Source: an uncultured Prevotella sp. (GTDB lineage: Bacteria > Bacteroidota > Bacteroidia > Bacteroidales > Bacteroidaceae). Taken from it: 64,000 nucleotides of DNA. The translations under genes and the position numbers were made by a program. The stretch's first letter is position 1; every line of letters begins with the position of its first letter. The stretch covers positions 1-64,000 of the forward strand of contig ONKL01000022.1 of the NCBI GenBank assembly GCA_900318395.1, read 5' to 3'. Positions 44,411 through 52,919 of the stretch are shown here, in pieces. The notes under the pieces are model-generated. The model searched no databases. It had not been told where the DNA came from and saw nothing but the letters and a program-made list of their open reading frames with translations.

Positions 44411-44510
44411 TTTCTCCCGACCATTTCAAGTCGGAAACAGTCGGGAGAAATTGTAGCAGAAACCAGTTTACAAAGGGTTTTTGCTATAGGTCGGAAATGG
44501 TCGGAAGAAA
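44411..44510. repeat. inverted repeats upstream of the KilAC-primase promoter
   Basis: Three near-copies of a 17-nt motif (TTTCTYCCGACCATTTC and a variant): 44411-44427 on the plus strand, and 44430-44450 and 44494-44510 on the minus strand. The first two form an 11-bp perfect hairpin (44411-44421 with 44440-44450). Their place directly upstream of the promoter suggests operator sites. The last copy overlaps the 3' end of the gene at 44484. Confidence 0.6.
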
Positions 44511-44993
44511 ATTGGCTATCTCGTCAGCATCGGCAGAATATTCTTTCCTGGGCTTTGATAATTTGAGTGGTTCGCCCTGTTTGGTGAAACATTGCGATGC
44601 CAGTTCGTTCATTCTGACTACTGTCAGTTGCTTCGACTCCAGCAGGTTGCCGTGAATCTTGGTAAGCATCAGCCGTGCAGTCTCAACAGTTCTGAGCCAT
44701 GCGATAGGTTTTACTTCCGCAGGCTGACTGTTGGAGAACCCCATCTGATAGAGCCAACTGTCAAGCTCTGAATCCCGCTCTATAAATCCCTTTGCAATCA
44801 GGAAATCAAACCACTGCTTGCCGACAGCCTCATTATGGTTCTGTGGGAAGTGGGTAGCCTGAGCCCCGCTGTGCTCTTCATAACGTGCATGACGTCCCTC
44901 CATGCGTATCTCTCTATCGTCAGCCACGGAGTTTGCTCCGCGTCGTTCAATATACTGTGCTTCATCGCCAGTCATGACAATCTTTCTCGCCAT
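44484..44993 (-). CDS. hypothetical protein with MTG/MEG repeat motif
   Basis: A 169-aa protein of unknown function. The N-terminus contains two copies of a short motif I-x-M-x-G-x-x-A-x-Y-x-E: IVMTGDEAQYIERRG and IRMEGRHARYEEHSG. The same motif ends the preceding gene. The rest is helical (GKQWFDFLIAKGFIERDSEL, LLESKQLTVVRMNELASQCF). The last residues (ANFLPTISDL) are encoded by part of the inverted-repeat sequence at 44494-44510. It overlaps the upstream gene by 22 bp. Confidence 0.6.
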   Translation of the reverse strand: MARKIVMTGDEAQYIERRGANSVADDREIRMEGRHARYEEHSGAQATHFPQNHNEAVGKQWFDFLIAKGFIERDSELDSWLYQMGFSNSQPAEVKPIAWLRTVETARLMLTKIHGNLLESKQLTVVRMNELASQCFTKQGEPLKLSKPRKEYSADADEIANFLPTISDL

Positions 44994-45631
44994 ATCACAT
45001 TCTCATCTTTCTCTTTATCGTTATTCTCATTATAAGTCGCATCGCTGCCTGTCATTATGATGTGACGGGCATCTATCTGAGGCACTTCATTCTCCTTCTC
45101 ACGCTTGCGAACCTTATTACGTAGATCCTTGAAATGCCTTTGCCATACTTCGTTGCCACCAAGCATATCGTTCTGGATTGTGAACACACTGCCAACAGTC
45201 TTTGGGGGCAGTTCCAGCAGCTCCGCCTCTATCTCTGAATAAGGTATGGTGTCATCTACAAAGGCTTTCAACTCATCGTTTTCCACTTTCAGCACCTTAT
45301 TCTCGTTTTCCAACACCTTGTTAGCCCTCTCGCCATCTCCTTTGACAGCCCAGGCATGAGCTATCTTTATCAGATCCTGCTGAGTGGCCCACCCGCAGAA
45401 ATACGGATCGATTCTGGCAATGTCGCTGATTACGCTCTGCAACAACCTGTCAAATTGCCCTGTACAATAAATCCACTTCGTGTAGAATGGCACCATCTGC
45501 GTGTGCAGACTGCGAGCTTCTCCATGCGCTATCAGATCTTGAGCCGCCTGTATGATAGGAAAACGATCCAGATGTCCTGCCCCATCAACATACCGCTGTA
45601 AAGGTCCTGTTATTGATTCAGTTATCGTCAT
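44972..45631 (-). CDS. hypothetical protein with coiled coil and C-terminal MTG motif
   Basis: A 219-aa protein, not recognised. It has an N-terminal helical domain (MVPFYTKWIYCTGQFDRLLQ), a short coiled coil (RANKVLENENKVLKVENDEL), the block VGSVFTIQNDMLGGNEVWQ and a basic stretch. It ends with RHIIMTGSDATYNENND, a third copy of the motif seen twice in the next gene. It has its own promoter 51 nt upstream and is first of a two-gene operon, between the type III restriction gene and the KilAC-primase operon. Confidence 0.6.
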   Translation of the reverse strand: MTITESITGPLQRYVDGAGHLDRFPIIQAAQDLIAHGEARSLHTQMVPFYTKWIYCTGQFDRLLQSVISDIARIDPYFCGWATQQDLIKIAHAWAVKGDGERANKVLENENKVLKVENDELKAFVDDTIPYSEIEAELLELPPKTVGSVFTIQNDMLGGNEVWQRHFKDLRNKVRKREKENEVPQIDARHIIMTGSDATYNENNDKEKDENVIWRERLS

Positions 45632-45681
45632 TCTAAATTTCCTTATTCCTAATAATTATTTACATTTCAAAATTGGAAGCG

Positions 45682-45689
45682 CAAAGGTA
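45682..45689 (-). promoter_or_regulatory. -7 promoter element of the two unknown genes
   Basis: TACCTTTG on the minus strand, 51 nt before the start at 45631. Confidence 0.55.
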
Positions 45690-45795
45690 CTAATAATCCC
45701 GCTCATTTCAGCAACAAACGGGAAAAAGTTTATGTTAATGATTGTCAAGAAAAAAAACCTAAAAACGAATAATGTCATGGAGTTTGAACAGATGT

Positions 45796-45823
45796 AAAAA
45801 AGTAGGGTGAAAAATTCACCCTA
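45796..45823 (-). terminator. terminator after the type III restriction genes
   Basis: A 9-bp perfect stem (45803-45811 with 45815-45823, TAGGGTGAA/TTCACCCTA) with a 3-nt loop. T-rich sequence follows on the minus strand. It separates the restriction-modification operon from the genes at 44484-45631. Confidence 0.8.
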
Positions 45824-45862
45824 AATTTCAAAAATTATCCTTTCTGTCAATCATTTTCAAAT

Positions 45863-48364
45863 TCAGAAAGACTTATTCATCTTATGGAACAATACGTCCA
45901 ACATTTCGTTGTCTTTTACATCTTTCATCTTGTTTCGTATGACAGCATCCTTAAAGTCCAAACGCCAAAGGTTATCATCAACCATTCTTATCAGCTCTAT
46001 TCTTGAAACTTGTTCGTTTTGCTTGGAATACTCAAGCATGCCCTTGGCTTTGTAGTAGTTGTCCTTCTTAATTTCCCAATGCGGTTCCAATAGCACGATA
46101 CTGTAGTTGCCATTGTCCTTTCTTATAATAATAAGATCGGGGTAAGTATCATGCCATCCAGTCTTGTCTTCGTACTTGATACTTAACGACCATGGCTTTC
46201 GAGGAAGATTACGAATCCAACAATGGAATCCTTCTTTAGCCATTTCTTCCTTTAAAGCAGCATCTTCCCATTCGTCGAGTTTAAAGAAGGATTGCCTGTT
46301 TTCGTCAACAAGCATGTGCTTGTCGTAATGTTCCATTTTATCATTCTTCGTAAACTCATCGCGAACCGTATATTCCCATTTATGGCATGACACCTCATCA
46401 CCATCCCTGATAATAGGGTCATATTCATCCTTGCACATTTCAGACAAGACTCCCCCATATTGATTCTGATAATTCAGGAATCTTTCCTTAGCATCATTTT
46501 CAACTTCTTCCATACATTCCTCAGAGAGGGTGAACAGAATGAATTCTTTTTTGTGCTCAATAATATTCTCGTCATCGTTGACATACTTGCAATAGCTGAT
46601 GCCTATACCAAGTGAAGACAGTCTTGTCTCGGCATATTTGAATTCACGCTCTATATCCTGCTCTGTCACGACATTGTATTCTCCTTCCGATTCTGTCAGT
46701 TCCTTATCTACTAGGAATTCAAGGCTACCGCCTTTCAACATATATTTCGACAACTCTCCAATCTTATCTTCATACAGACTATCGGCTTTCAGCTTGTCGA
46801 TATAAGTAGCGACCTTTCCCACAATGGCGTTTACAACATCTCTTTTTGCATTAACATCAACCCCTTTAGTCATGAGAAGAGTTGCAAGTCGAGTCAACGA
46901 TGTAAGATAGCTGTTAATCTTCCACTTTTTCACGAGCCAGGTGTCAAGCTGTATACTCTTAATCCACTCGTAAACATCCCGGTATTTTTCAGACAAACTA
47001 AGTGTCTGAATTTCCTTGGAGTTGGCTGAAACTGATGATACGTTGTCGTAGCCTTCATCCACGAGGGCTTTTACAACTGTCTCTGCTGTTTTCTTATCAA
47101 AATATGGCAGATACAAATGTACATTATTCAGAGTATTATCTTCGCGTATGCGCCTTTTCAAAGGAGTTCTTACCATTCTTCCCATGAGCTGTGCAATATA
47201 CGTGGGATCTGTGGCTCTTCTGAACGACATCATGGTTTCCGCTCTGGGACAATCCCATCCTGTTGTTATCTTATCCTTGAAAAATACGATTTTCACAGAT
47301 TCGTCATCCTGTATTCTCGAGGGGTCCATATATGGCACAACCAGGCCGTTAAGACGAAGGTCATCCTTTTCACCAAAAGTATGCACCACTTCACCTTTAT
47401 TAAATGTCATGCCAGTTTCCTCTTCTATAGCCTCCATACAGGCCTCAAGGCCTGTTGACGAAACTCCCTTGTCATTTTTATTCTCTACCTGAATAATAAA
47501 TATGGGATTCACCTTTTCAGGTTTGTCCTTGCAGTATTCATGCCAATTCTTGCATTTCTCCATCCATTCGTGTGCTGCACATTTCAGCACTGAGAAATCC
47601 ATCTGCACTTGGTTCTCACCAGCATATTTTATTTCTATCTTATCCTTCAGTAGTCCAAACGACCTTACTTCGGCTGGTGTGATGTTTACGGGCTTCAGTT
47701 TGTTGGCCTCCGCATGTTCTATAAGTTTGTTGAATCTCTCGATGGTGGCACTCATACCTATGATGATTGGCATCGGCTCTAGATTGTCAGAAGGACTTCC
47801 CAGAATGAACTTCTGTATAATAGAGTTTGCTTCTTGTTTCTCCTTGCCTTCCTTCATTCCTCGATGTGCCTCGTCAATGATGACAAAGAAACGCTGGCCT
47901 TTATGCTCGCGGGTGTTTTGCAGCGTCTGCCAGATGGAATAATTCCTTTCGTCTTTCTTGTTGCTCACCAACTTACTACCAACCCTCAACTTGTCTGTAT
48001 TCAGAAAATACACCTTACCGTCCTGAAGTTCTTCCTTGTCAAAATCTCCGTCAATAGTTATGCAAGTAAAATTGAGCAATTCAGCATGTTTCTCAATTTT
48101 AAGCCTAGACTGCCTGTTCAATTCAGGATCATCAGATAGCCAAAGGAAGAGTGCATTTTCCTGAGCGGGGCAATCTTGGCTTCCACGTAGAAATGACTCA
48201 ATGAGTTCTGCCATTATCATTGTCTTACCAGAACCTGTTGGTGCTGTCATCGACAAGATTTGGTTATCGCCGTAGTCCTTATATCCTTGCTGTGCCTGTT
48301 TACATCGGCCTATCAGCTCTTTCAGCCTCTTTGTCTGAAAGCCAATTTCTATTTTACCTTTCAT
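45863..48364 (-). CDS. type III restriction enzyme, helicase/nuclease (Res) subunit
   Basis: An 833-aa superfamily 2 ATPase that moves along DNA and cuts unmodified sites together with Mod. Walker A (TAPTGSGKTMIMAELI, residues about 40-55), DEAH box (FVIIDEAHRGM) and the later helicase motifs (FKDKITTGWDCPRAE, AQLMGRMVRTP) are intact. The C-terminal nuclease region reads YPDLIIIRKDNGNYSIVLLE followed by PH: the Asp and Glu of a PD-(D/E)xK site are present, but the position of the Lys reads EPH, so catalysis by this domain deserves a check. It overlaps the mod gene by 11 bp and ends at a terminator. Confidence 0.92.
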   Translation of the reverse strand: MKGKIEIGFQTKRLKELIGRCKQAQQGYKDYGDNQILSMTAPTGSGKTMIMAELIESFLRGSQDCPAQENALFLWLSDDPELNRQSRLKIEKHAELLNFTCITIDGDFDKEELQDGKVYFLNTDKLRVGSKLVSNKKDERNYSIWQTLQNTREHKGQRFFVIIDEAHRGMKEGKEKQEANSIIQKFILGSPSDNLEPMPIIIGMSATIERFNKLIEHAEANKLKPVNITPAEVRSFGLLKDKIEIKYAGENQVQMDFSVLKCAAHEWMEKCKNWHEYCKDKPEKVNPIFIIQVENKNDKGVSSTGLEACMEAIEEETGMTFNKGEVVHTFGEKDDLRLNGLVVPYMDPSRIQDDESVKIVFFKDKITTGWDCPRAETMMSFRRATDPTYIAQLMGRMVRTPLKRRIREDNTLNNVHLYLPYFDKKTAETVVKALVDEGYDNVSSVSANSKEIQTLSLSEKYRDVYEWIKSIQLDTWLVKKWKINSYLTSLTRLATLLMTKGVDVNAKRDVVNAIVGKVATYIDKLKADSLYEDKIGELSKYMLKGGSLEFLVDKELTESEGEYNVVTEQDIEREFKYAETRLSSLGIGISYCKYVNDDENIIEHKKEFILFTLSEECMEEVENDAKERFLNYQNQYGGVLSEMCKDEYDPIIRDGDEVSCHKWEYTVRDEFTKNDKMEHYDKHMLVDENRQSFFKLDEWEDAALKEEMAKEGFHCWIRNLPRKPWSLSIKYEDKTGWHDTYPDLIIIRKDNGNYSIVLLEPHWEIKKDNYYKAKGMLEYSKQNEQVSRIELIRMVDDNLWRLDFKDAVIRNKMKDVKDNEMLDVLFHKMNKSF

Positions 48365-50828
48365 AATTGATGGTGAAGTTGTCTAAGTAGTCACGATATA
48401 ATTGATACGTCTTGGCCCATTGGAAAGGCTGAGCCATAGTAGTATATGTATATTCTGAGTCCTCTACAAAGTAGATGGTTTTGATATCAGTACGGTCTTT
48501 TAGAAGGTTGTAGAATGTAGCGTAAGCGGTATCGTTGATGAGGATTGCCATACTGTTCTTTTCGCATATCATATAGTCGGGAATCTCATCACCCTCTAAC
48601 GTGGGGCACTCTCCCTTTGAGCCAGCCTTCATCCACAGCATCGTTAGCAACTCTTTAAACTGACGATTAAGAGCCACAGCATCCTTGTCGAGGAAGCCCA
48701 ACTTGAAGTATTTCACATTGGCAGCAAAGCCATCGGACATTGGTAGCGATACAGGTTCTTCTTCCACAATGTTTCCAAGTAAATCGATGACTTCTGCTTT
48801 TAGCTGCTTAAAAACTTGGTTGTTCCTTGTAACGATATAAATTTCCGTTACCTGATCTTGCCCATCCATTTCTTCAAGCCATTCTTCAGCATAATTGGTA
48901 TCAAAGATGATGCTACATACATGTTCGTCTGATACAATAAACTTAGAATCAGCCTTTACTAAATTCTGAGGCAATTTGCCCTGACAGCAAAGTGCTATTA
49001 GTTCTTTCTTTTGTGCAGCCTTTAATGTATCGGGATTGTCTACCAGCGTTATCTGTTTAATCAGCCTTCCCTTCTCCTTCTCATGTTTCAAATAAGTCTG
49101 GTAATTTCCTTTCAGTGGTTCTCCATTAACGTTTTGGCCAAGAATACTGTATTTGGTGCGTGGCCAATTGACATATCTTGCGATACCCCATTTTTCCCAT
49201 TCCTCCATTCCAGGTTGTAGATTAGCAACTTTCAATCTTTGCTCTTCCTCTGCTGAAACCTCATTATTTGTCACCATGATACAGCGACGCTTTCCACCAT
49301 CTTCGGCATTAAGAAGATTGACGGCATGCAGCGTTGTTCCACTACCGGCAAAGAAGTCCACAATAAGGGCATCTGGCTTGTTAGCAACAAAGAATCGAAG
49401 TACATCGTGGACTGCATAAATTGATTTGGGGAAATCAAACTTACCGCTGCCAATGATATTATTCAAGAATGTAGTTCCATAGTCGCTAGCAGAATGCAAT
49501 GTTTGATTCCATATGGTTAGAGGGCGAATATCTGTTTTGTTCTCGACTTTCTTTTGAATAATATATGCACCATTTTCATCGGTTCCGACAATTTCATAAA
49601 AACCTGCATCAAATAATTTCTCTTGCCCCGAGGAGAGATAATAACCGACACGTTTCTCTCCATCCCATTTCCCGAATGTTAGGATATGTTTATTCCACTT
49701 TTTCCAGAAAGTTTCAGGCTTTAAGTTCCATGTAAGTTCTTCTCCATTCTGGCCAATTGGCCACATGGCAGTTAGTCCTTCGGGAGCATTGTATTTATTC
49801 CTGTCTTCATCAATGCCTAATATCGGACCACAATCTTTAAATTCTCCTGTAACCGAGTCGAACAACAACGGATAAAATAAATCTTTTCTGTCTTTTCTTC
49901 TGCCATGATTGCCTGCACTTCTTTGTAAAGCACGCCACCGCACGTTTGTACTAGTATTTCTCGGTGAAGTCATCTGACTTCTTAGCATATCATTACCTAT
50001 TGTGGCTATAGATGCATTACCGATATAAACTATGAATATATATTCTTCACACCTTGAAAACTGGTTATCGCGTCTGTTCCCCTTGGGATTGGTAACAGTA
50101 CTAACCATCTGAATATTCCCCTTTGCGCTTTCTTCCTTGAACAACTCTTCCAAAAGGCATCCCAACCTCAAATACTCCTTTTCATCAATCGTCACAATTA
50201 GAACAGAGTCTTGAGGATTCAACAGTTTCTTTGCTAGCAAGAGTCGTTTCTTCATCATGCTAAGCCATTTGCTATGACGATAAGCATCATTGTCGTCTAC
50301 ATAGTCGTTGTTGTATTTCCAACTCTTATCACCTGTATTATATGGCGGATCTATGTATATACAATCCACCATACCACCATAAAGATAAGCCAGCAATTGT
50401 AAAGCATGATAGTTCTCCGCCTCTATCAGCGTGTGCCATAAGTCACTATCTGGGGCATTCTTTACCTCGTCAACATGAGTCAGGCAAGGATAAATTGGCT
50501 GACCGAACAATGCAATGGCAACAATTTCGTCAACAGCAAGGACAACTTCCTTCATACCCTCATTCTGCTCTATACAGACAGCTTTATTGCCCTTCACGTC
50601 CTTTACACGATAATAAGTCTTTCGTTGATCATCGCTTTTTGTTTCGCGAAGTGCCACTAAGCACCCCTTCTTTACAGGTAGTTCGTAAAGACGTGTAAAC
50701 TCAGGCAGATGCTCCTCGAACACCAACCCAAACTTCTTCTGACTCCTTAAGTGTTCTATTTCCTTAAGCAAGTCCTTCTTTATGTCAGACTCTGATATCC
50801 TACTGATAATATCATCGATAGCTGCCAT
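48354..50828 (-). CDS. type III DNA methyltransferase (Mod) subunit
   Basis: An 824-aa adenine-specific DNA methyltransferase of the beta class: the catalytic DPPYNTG (residues 160-166) comes before the SAM-binding FFAGSGTT (492-499). The interval between them holds the target recognition domain. It recognises the site and protects host DNA, and partners with the Res protein encoded next (11-bp overlap). The first 110 residues form a N-terminal extension. The gene is preceded by a leader of about 350 nt with multiple helices. No simple sequence repeats that could drive phase variation were seen in the coding sequence. Confidence 0.92.
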   Translation of the reverse strand: MAAIDDIISRISESDIKKDLLKEIEHLRSQKKFGLVFEEHLPEFTRLYELPVKKGCLVALRETKSDDQRKTYYRVKDVKGNKAVCIEQNEGMKEVVLAVDEIVAIALFGQPIYPCLTHVDEVKNAPDSDLWHTLIEAENYHALQLLAYLYGGMVDCIYIDPPYNTGDKSWKYNNDYVDDNDAYRHSKWLSMMKKRLLLAKKLLNPQDSVLIVTIDEKEYLRLGCLLEELFKEESAKGNIQMVSTVTNPKGNRRDNQFSRCEEYIFIVYIGNASIATIGNDMLRSQMTSPRNTSTNVRWRALQRSAGNHGRRKDRKDLFYPLLFDSVTGEFKDCGPILGIDEDRNKYNAPEGLTAMWPIGQNGEELTWNLKPETFWKKWNKHILTFGKWDGEKRVGYYLSSGQEKLFDAGFYEIVGTDENGAYIIQKKVENKTDIRPLTIWNQTLHSASDYGTTFLNNIIGSGKFDFPKSIYAVHDVLRFFVANKPDALIVDFFAGSGTTLHAVNLLNAEDGGKRRCIMVTNNEVSAEEEQRLKVANLQPGMEEWEKWGIARYVNWPRTKYSILGQNVNGEPLKGNYQTYLKHEKEKGRLIKQITLVDNPDTLKAAQKKELIALCCQGKLPQNLVKADSKFIVSDEHVCSIIFDTNYAEEWLEEMDGQDQVTEIYIVTRNNQVFKQLKAEVIDLLGNIVEEEPVSLPMSDGFAANVKYFKLGFLDKDAVALNRQFKELLTMLWMKAGSKGECPTLEGDEIPDYMICEKNSMAILINDTAYATFYNLLKDRTDIKTIYFVEDSEYTYTTMAQPFQWAKTYQLYRDYLDNFTINYER

Positions 50829-51185
50829 GCATGTCTCGATTTGTCATTATACTACAATCACATGCAGCACTCGTTATCGGTATGAATATAGGCCTCTCGT
50901 CAGCACGACCTCCAGACACGGAAAAAGCGTAGAACGCTCCTTACCAATATCTGGAGGCCCTGACAAAGCCCATACTACCTGATAAGTCGTGCCTACGCTA
51001 TCGCATAGGCATTAACTTGTCGTCCGGTAGTATTTATATCTTTGAATTTGTCAGGTTCCCAGATATATACCAACAACATTAATGCTGTTTGTTCTTCCAC
51101 TAAAATCGCACCGGCACCTCCACTGAGGCTCTAACCATTGCCATAAGGCAAGCGTCGTGTCACGACGATAAGCCGATACTTGCTG
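50829..51185 (-). ncRNA. long structured leader or ncRNA upstream of mod
   Basis: From a promoter at 51186-51193 the minus strand runs about 350 nt before mod without a credible gene. Within it are four helices: 50909-50916 with 50950-50957; 50959-50967 with 51047-51055 (9 bp); nested inside that, 50972-50979 with 51026-51033 (8 bp); and inside that again 50991-50998 with 51003-51010 (8 bp with one G-U, GATA loop). It does not show the signatures of tmRNA, RNase P RNA or SRP RNA. It may be a regulatory leader of mod or a separate RNA. Confidence 0.55.
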
Positions 51186-51193
51186 CAAAATTA
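51186..51193 (-). promoter_or_regulatory. -7 promoter element of the mod leader
   Basis: TAATTTTG on the minus strand; the only good promoter before mod, 357 nt upstream. Confidence 0.55.
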
Positions 51194-51343
51194 CAAAATA
51201 AATCCGAGATAAACACACCTTATCTCAGAAATTACACATTATTTAATAAAATCAAGGAATCAGAGGGACAGATTGATTATTTTAGTTTGTGTATTTGCAG
51301 GGTAAAAAAGGCCTATTGAGCACTAATATGCCTGTGTGACAAT

Positions 51344-51487
51344 TCAATTTCCTGGAAACATAAATTTCTTTGGGACACAAACCAAGAAGTTCTCATCAAT
51401 CAGTACAAGGGCATCTGTCTCAGGTACAGACCAATCTACCAGTTCCTCAAAGCCGTATCCTTTTGCTTCTTCAGGAAGTTGTCATTC
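51344..51487 (-). pseudogene. remnant of a small unknown gene
   Basis: After a TAATTTTG element (51505-51512) an ATG begins MTT and meets a stop. One base shift restores a frame of about 45 residues containing GYGFEELVDWSVPETDALVL and ending CVPKKFMFPGN. This looks like a small gene broken by a single frameshift. The family is not recognised. Confidence 0.35.
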
Positions 51488-51566
51488 AGTTTCTTTTTAC
51501 GTTGCAAAATTACAAAAAAATAATCGAATATGGTTGGTTTTTTTCAAAAAAATCAAAAAAAACTTG

Positions 51567-51887
51567 CTACAAGTAAATCGCTGATATCAATTCCTGTAAG
51601 TACACATTTACCACTCCAATAAGGCTGGCATTGCCTCCTTCCGCCTTCCATTCCAGTTCGTCCGCTATCTTATATTTGAGGGTCGCAAGAAGAATAATCG
51701 TTTAGTCGTATAGAAAAGGTGTTCGCTGAACGTCCCATCAGATTCGCAAGTTCGATAATCGCTGGTGTCCTATGGTCTAATTGACCGTAAGGCAGTTTCA
51801 AGTATAGATTGAGAATAAGATCATTTCCTCTCGTGTCCATCTACTGCCTTTGGCAGAATTTCTGTTTACAACTATCTGATGGGGCAT
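51567..51887 (-). pseudogene. remnant of an HNH-type restriction endonuclease gene
   Basis: Pieces in different frames: SRWTREE, then after a shift ILNLYLKLPYGQLDHRTPAI and GRSANTFSIRLNDYSSCDPQ, followed by a stop. This is the conserved N-terminal module of HNH restriction endonucleases (WTREE...NLYxKxPFG...GRxxNSxxxRLxNFxSLDP). A further fragment KIADELEWKAEGGNASLIGV lies in another frame at 51567-51669 and may belong to a different gene. The HNH nuclease part is missing. Confidence 0.55.
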
Positions 51888-51896
51888 AATTGGATT

Positions 51897-52517
51897 TCAA
51901 GGATTAACAAATTTCTCGTCTACACAGCGTGGCAAGAAATATCCTTTGATACAATTCGGGTTACAGATACAAATCTGTATATGGTTCTTTTCTGCAAAGC
52001 CTGCATTGGGATAGAGTGGCTTTCCTTCCCAGAACACGCCACGTACAGAATCATAGGCTCGCTTATTTGCCTCACGATTGATACGATGTGTCGTCTGGAT
52101 AACATAGCAGTCCAACTTTCTTAGAAGCAGGTCTGTAGAGCTGCCCAGTGTCTTGTTAACAGGCAAGGGTATTCCCGAAATCCGGCTGAACTCAAGGGCG
52201 AAATCGTATGATTTCTTAAGTTCCTTAAGATAGGCAGTATCTGTTAAGTCGAAACAATAACCAAGGTCAATTATTGCACCAATCACAGCAGGTTGTTTGA
52301 CACTTGAGCCAGGACGTTTAGATAATTCCACGGCCCACTCCATAGCTCGCTCTTCATTATTCTCCCAGAAATAGATACCACTGCCAAGCCAGTCATAATC
52401 ATTAGTGCTGGCAAGAAGATTCTCCTTGCCAGCAATTACTTTATCCACTAAAGACTGGTCACAACCGTGAAATCCTATCGTCAGATTCGGACGATTTGCG
52501 TACAATCCCCTCTTCAT
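51897..52517 (-). CDS. ADP-ribosyltransferase-like toxin candidate
   Basis: A 206-aa protein. Near the N-terminus IGFHGCD (His17) is followed by NDYDWLGSGIYFWENNEERA (Tyr49) and MEWA. The spacing of a FHG motif and a GIYF motif resembles the H-Y-[EDQ] ADP-ribosyltransferase/DUF3990-like fold (HGxx...DFGxGFY). The C-terminus has several Cys residues (HIQICICNPNCIKGYF). A 47-aa gene overlaps its start by 4 bp (ATGA) upstream, the layout of an antitoxin-toxin operon. Activity on protein or nucleic acid cannot be told. Confidence 0.65.
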   Translation of the reverse strand: MKRGLYANRPNLTIGFHGCDQSLVDKVIAGKENLLASTNDYDWLGSGIYFWENNEERAMEWAVELSKRPGSSVKQPAVIGAIIDLGYCFDLTDTAYLKELKKSYDFALEFSRISGIPLPVNKTLGSSTDLLLRKLDCYVIQTTHRINREANKRAYDSVRGVFWEGKPLYPNAGFAEKNHIQICICNPNCIKGYFLPRCVDEKFVNP

Positions 52518-52657
52518 CTATAAATAGGTGCTAACTGGCCGTTGGCATCCACGACACCAGCCTCCTGCATGAACTTAATGGCTTTCTCTTTTGAAGAAAG
52601 TACATCTCTTATGACAGCGTCAATGCGCTCTTCTCTATTGTGCTCATATTCTGGCAT
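52514..52657 (-). CDS. small antitoxin candidate
   Basis: A 47-aa protein: MPEYEHNREERIDAVIRDVL, then SSKEKAIKFMQEAGVVDANG, ending QLAPIYR. It is acidic and helical at the N-terminus with a C-terminal Pro-Ile-Tyr-Arg tail. Its stop overlaps the start of the ADP-ribosyltransferase-like gene by 4 bp (ATGA), and a TAACTTTG element lies 40 nt upstream (52698-52705). The size, order and overlap suggest an antitoxin. No DNA-binding motif is evident, so repression of the operon, if any, would be by an unknown way. Confidence 0.6.
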   Translation of the reverse strand: MPEYEHNREERIDAVIRDVLSSKEKAIKFMQEAGVVDANGQLAPIYR

Positions 52658-52697
52658 ACTCACCTCACTTTCTTGTTTGAGTTTCAATTATCAACTG

Positions 52698-52705
52698 CAA
52701 AGTTA
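52698..52705 (-). promoter_or_regulatory. -7 promoter element of the toxin-antitoxin pair
   Basis: TAACTTTG on the minus strand, 40 nt before the start of the 47-aa gene. Confidence 0.6.
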
Positions 52706-52730
52706 CAAAAAATATCGGAACTATATGCTT

Positions 52731-52910
52731 TTATTTAGAAAAATTAAGCGAATCATGCAACTTTAACGTTCTCACCGTCTGGTACCATCGCAATGAGATG
52801 GAAAGACTGGTATATTTTGAAATCAATTCGGCAGGCATGCCATCTGCCTTCATCTTACGGGCATTATCCATGTTAGCCTCAGCTTTCCCTTCTGCCTTAA
52901 AATCTTTGAG
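52731..52910 (-). pseudogene. C-terminal remnant of an Rpn-type (PD-(D/E)xK) nuclease/transposase
   Basis: An uninterrupted frame without a start reads AEGKAEANMDNARKMKADGM, then PAELISKYTSLS. This matches the charged tail typical of Rpn family recombination-promoting nucleases (NMKADGMPxxLIxKYTGLS). Only the tail is left; the nuclease domain has been replaced by the inverted-repeat region. Confidence 0.6.
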
Positions 52911-52919
52911 CTTTTGCGC

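Noticed and set aside
50829..51185. tmRNA, RNase P RNA or hammerhead ribozyme
   Set aside because: No tRNA-like ends, no GAGGAAAGUCC block, and the CTGACGA seen at about 50896-50902 on the minus strand lacks the matching GAAA part of a hammerhead.
51336..51584. Plus-strand ORFs of 82 and 68 codons
   Set aside because: They are antisense to the frameshifted minus-strand remnant and have no start signals or resemblance to proteins.
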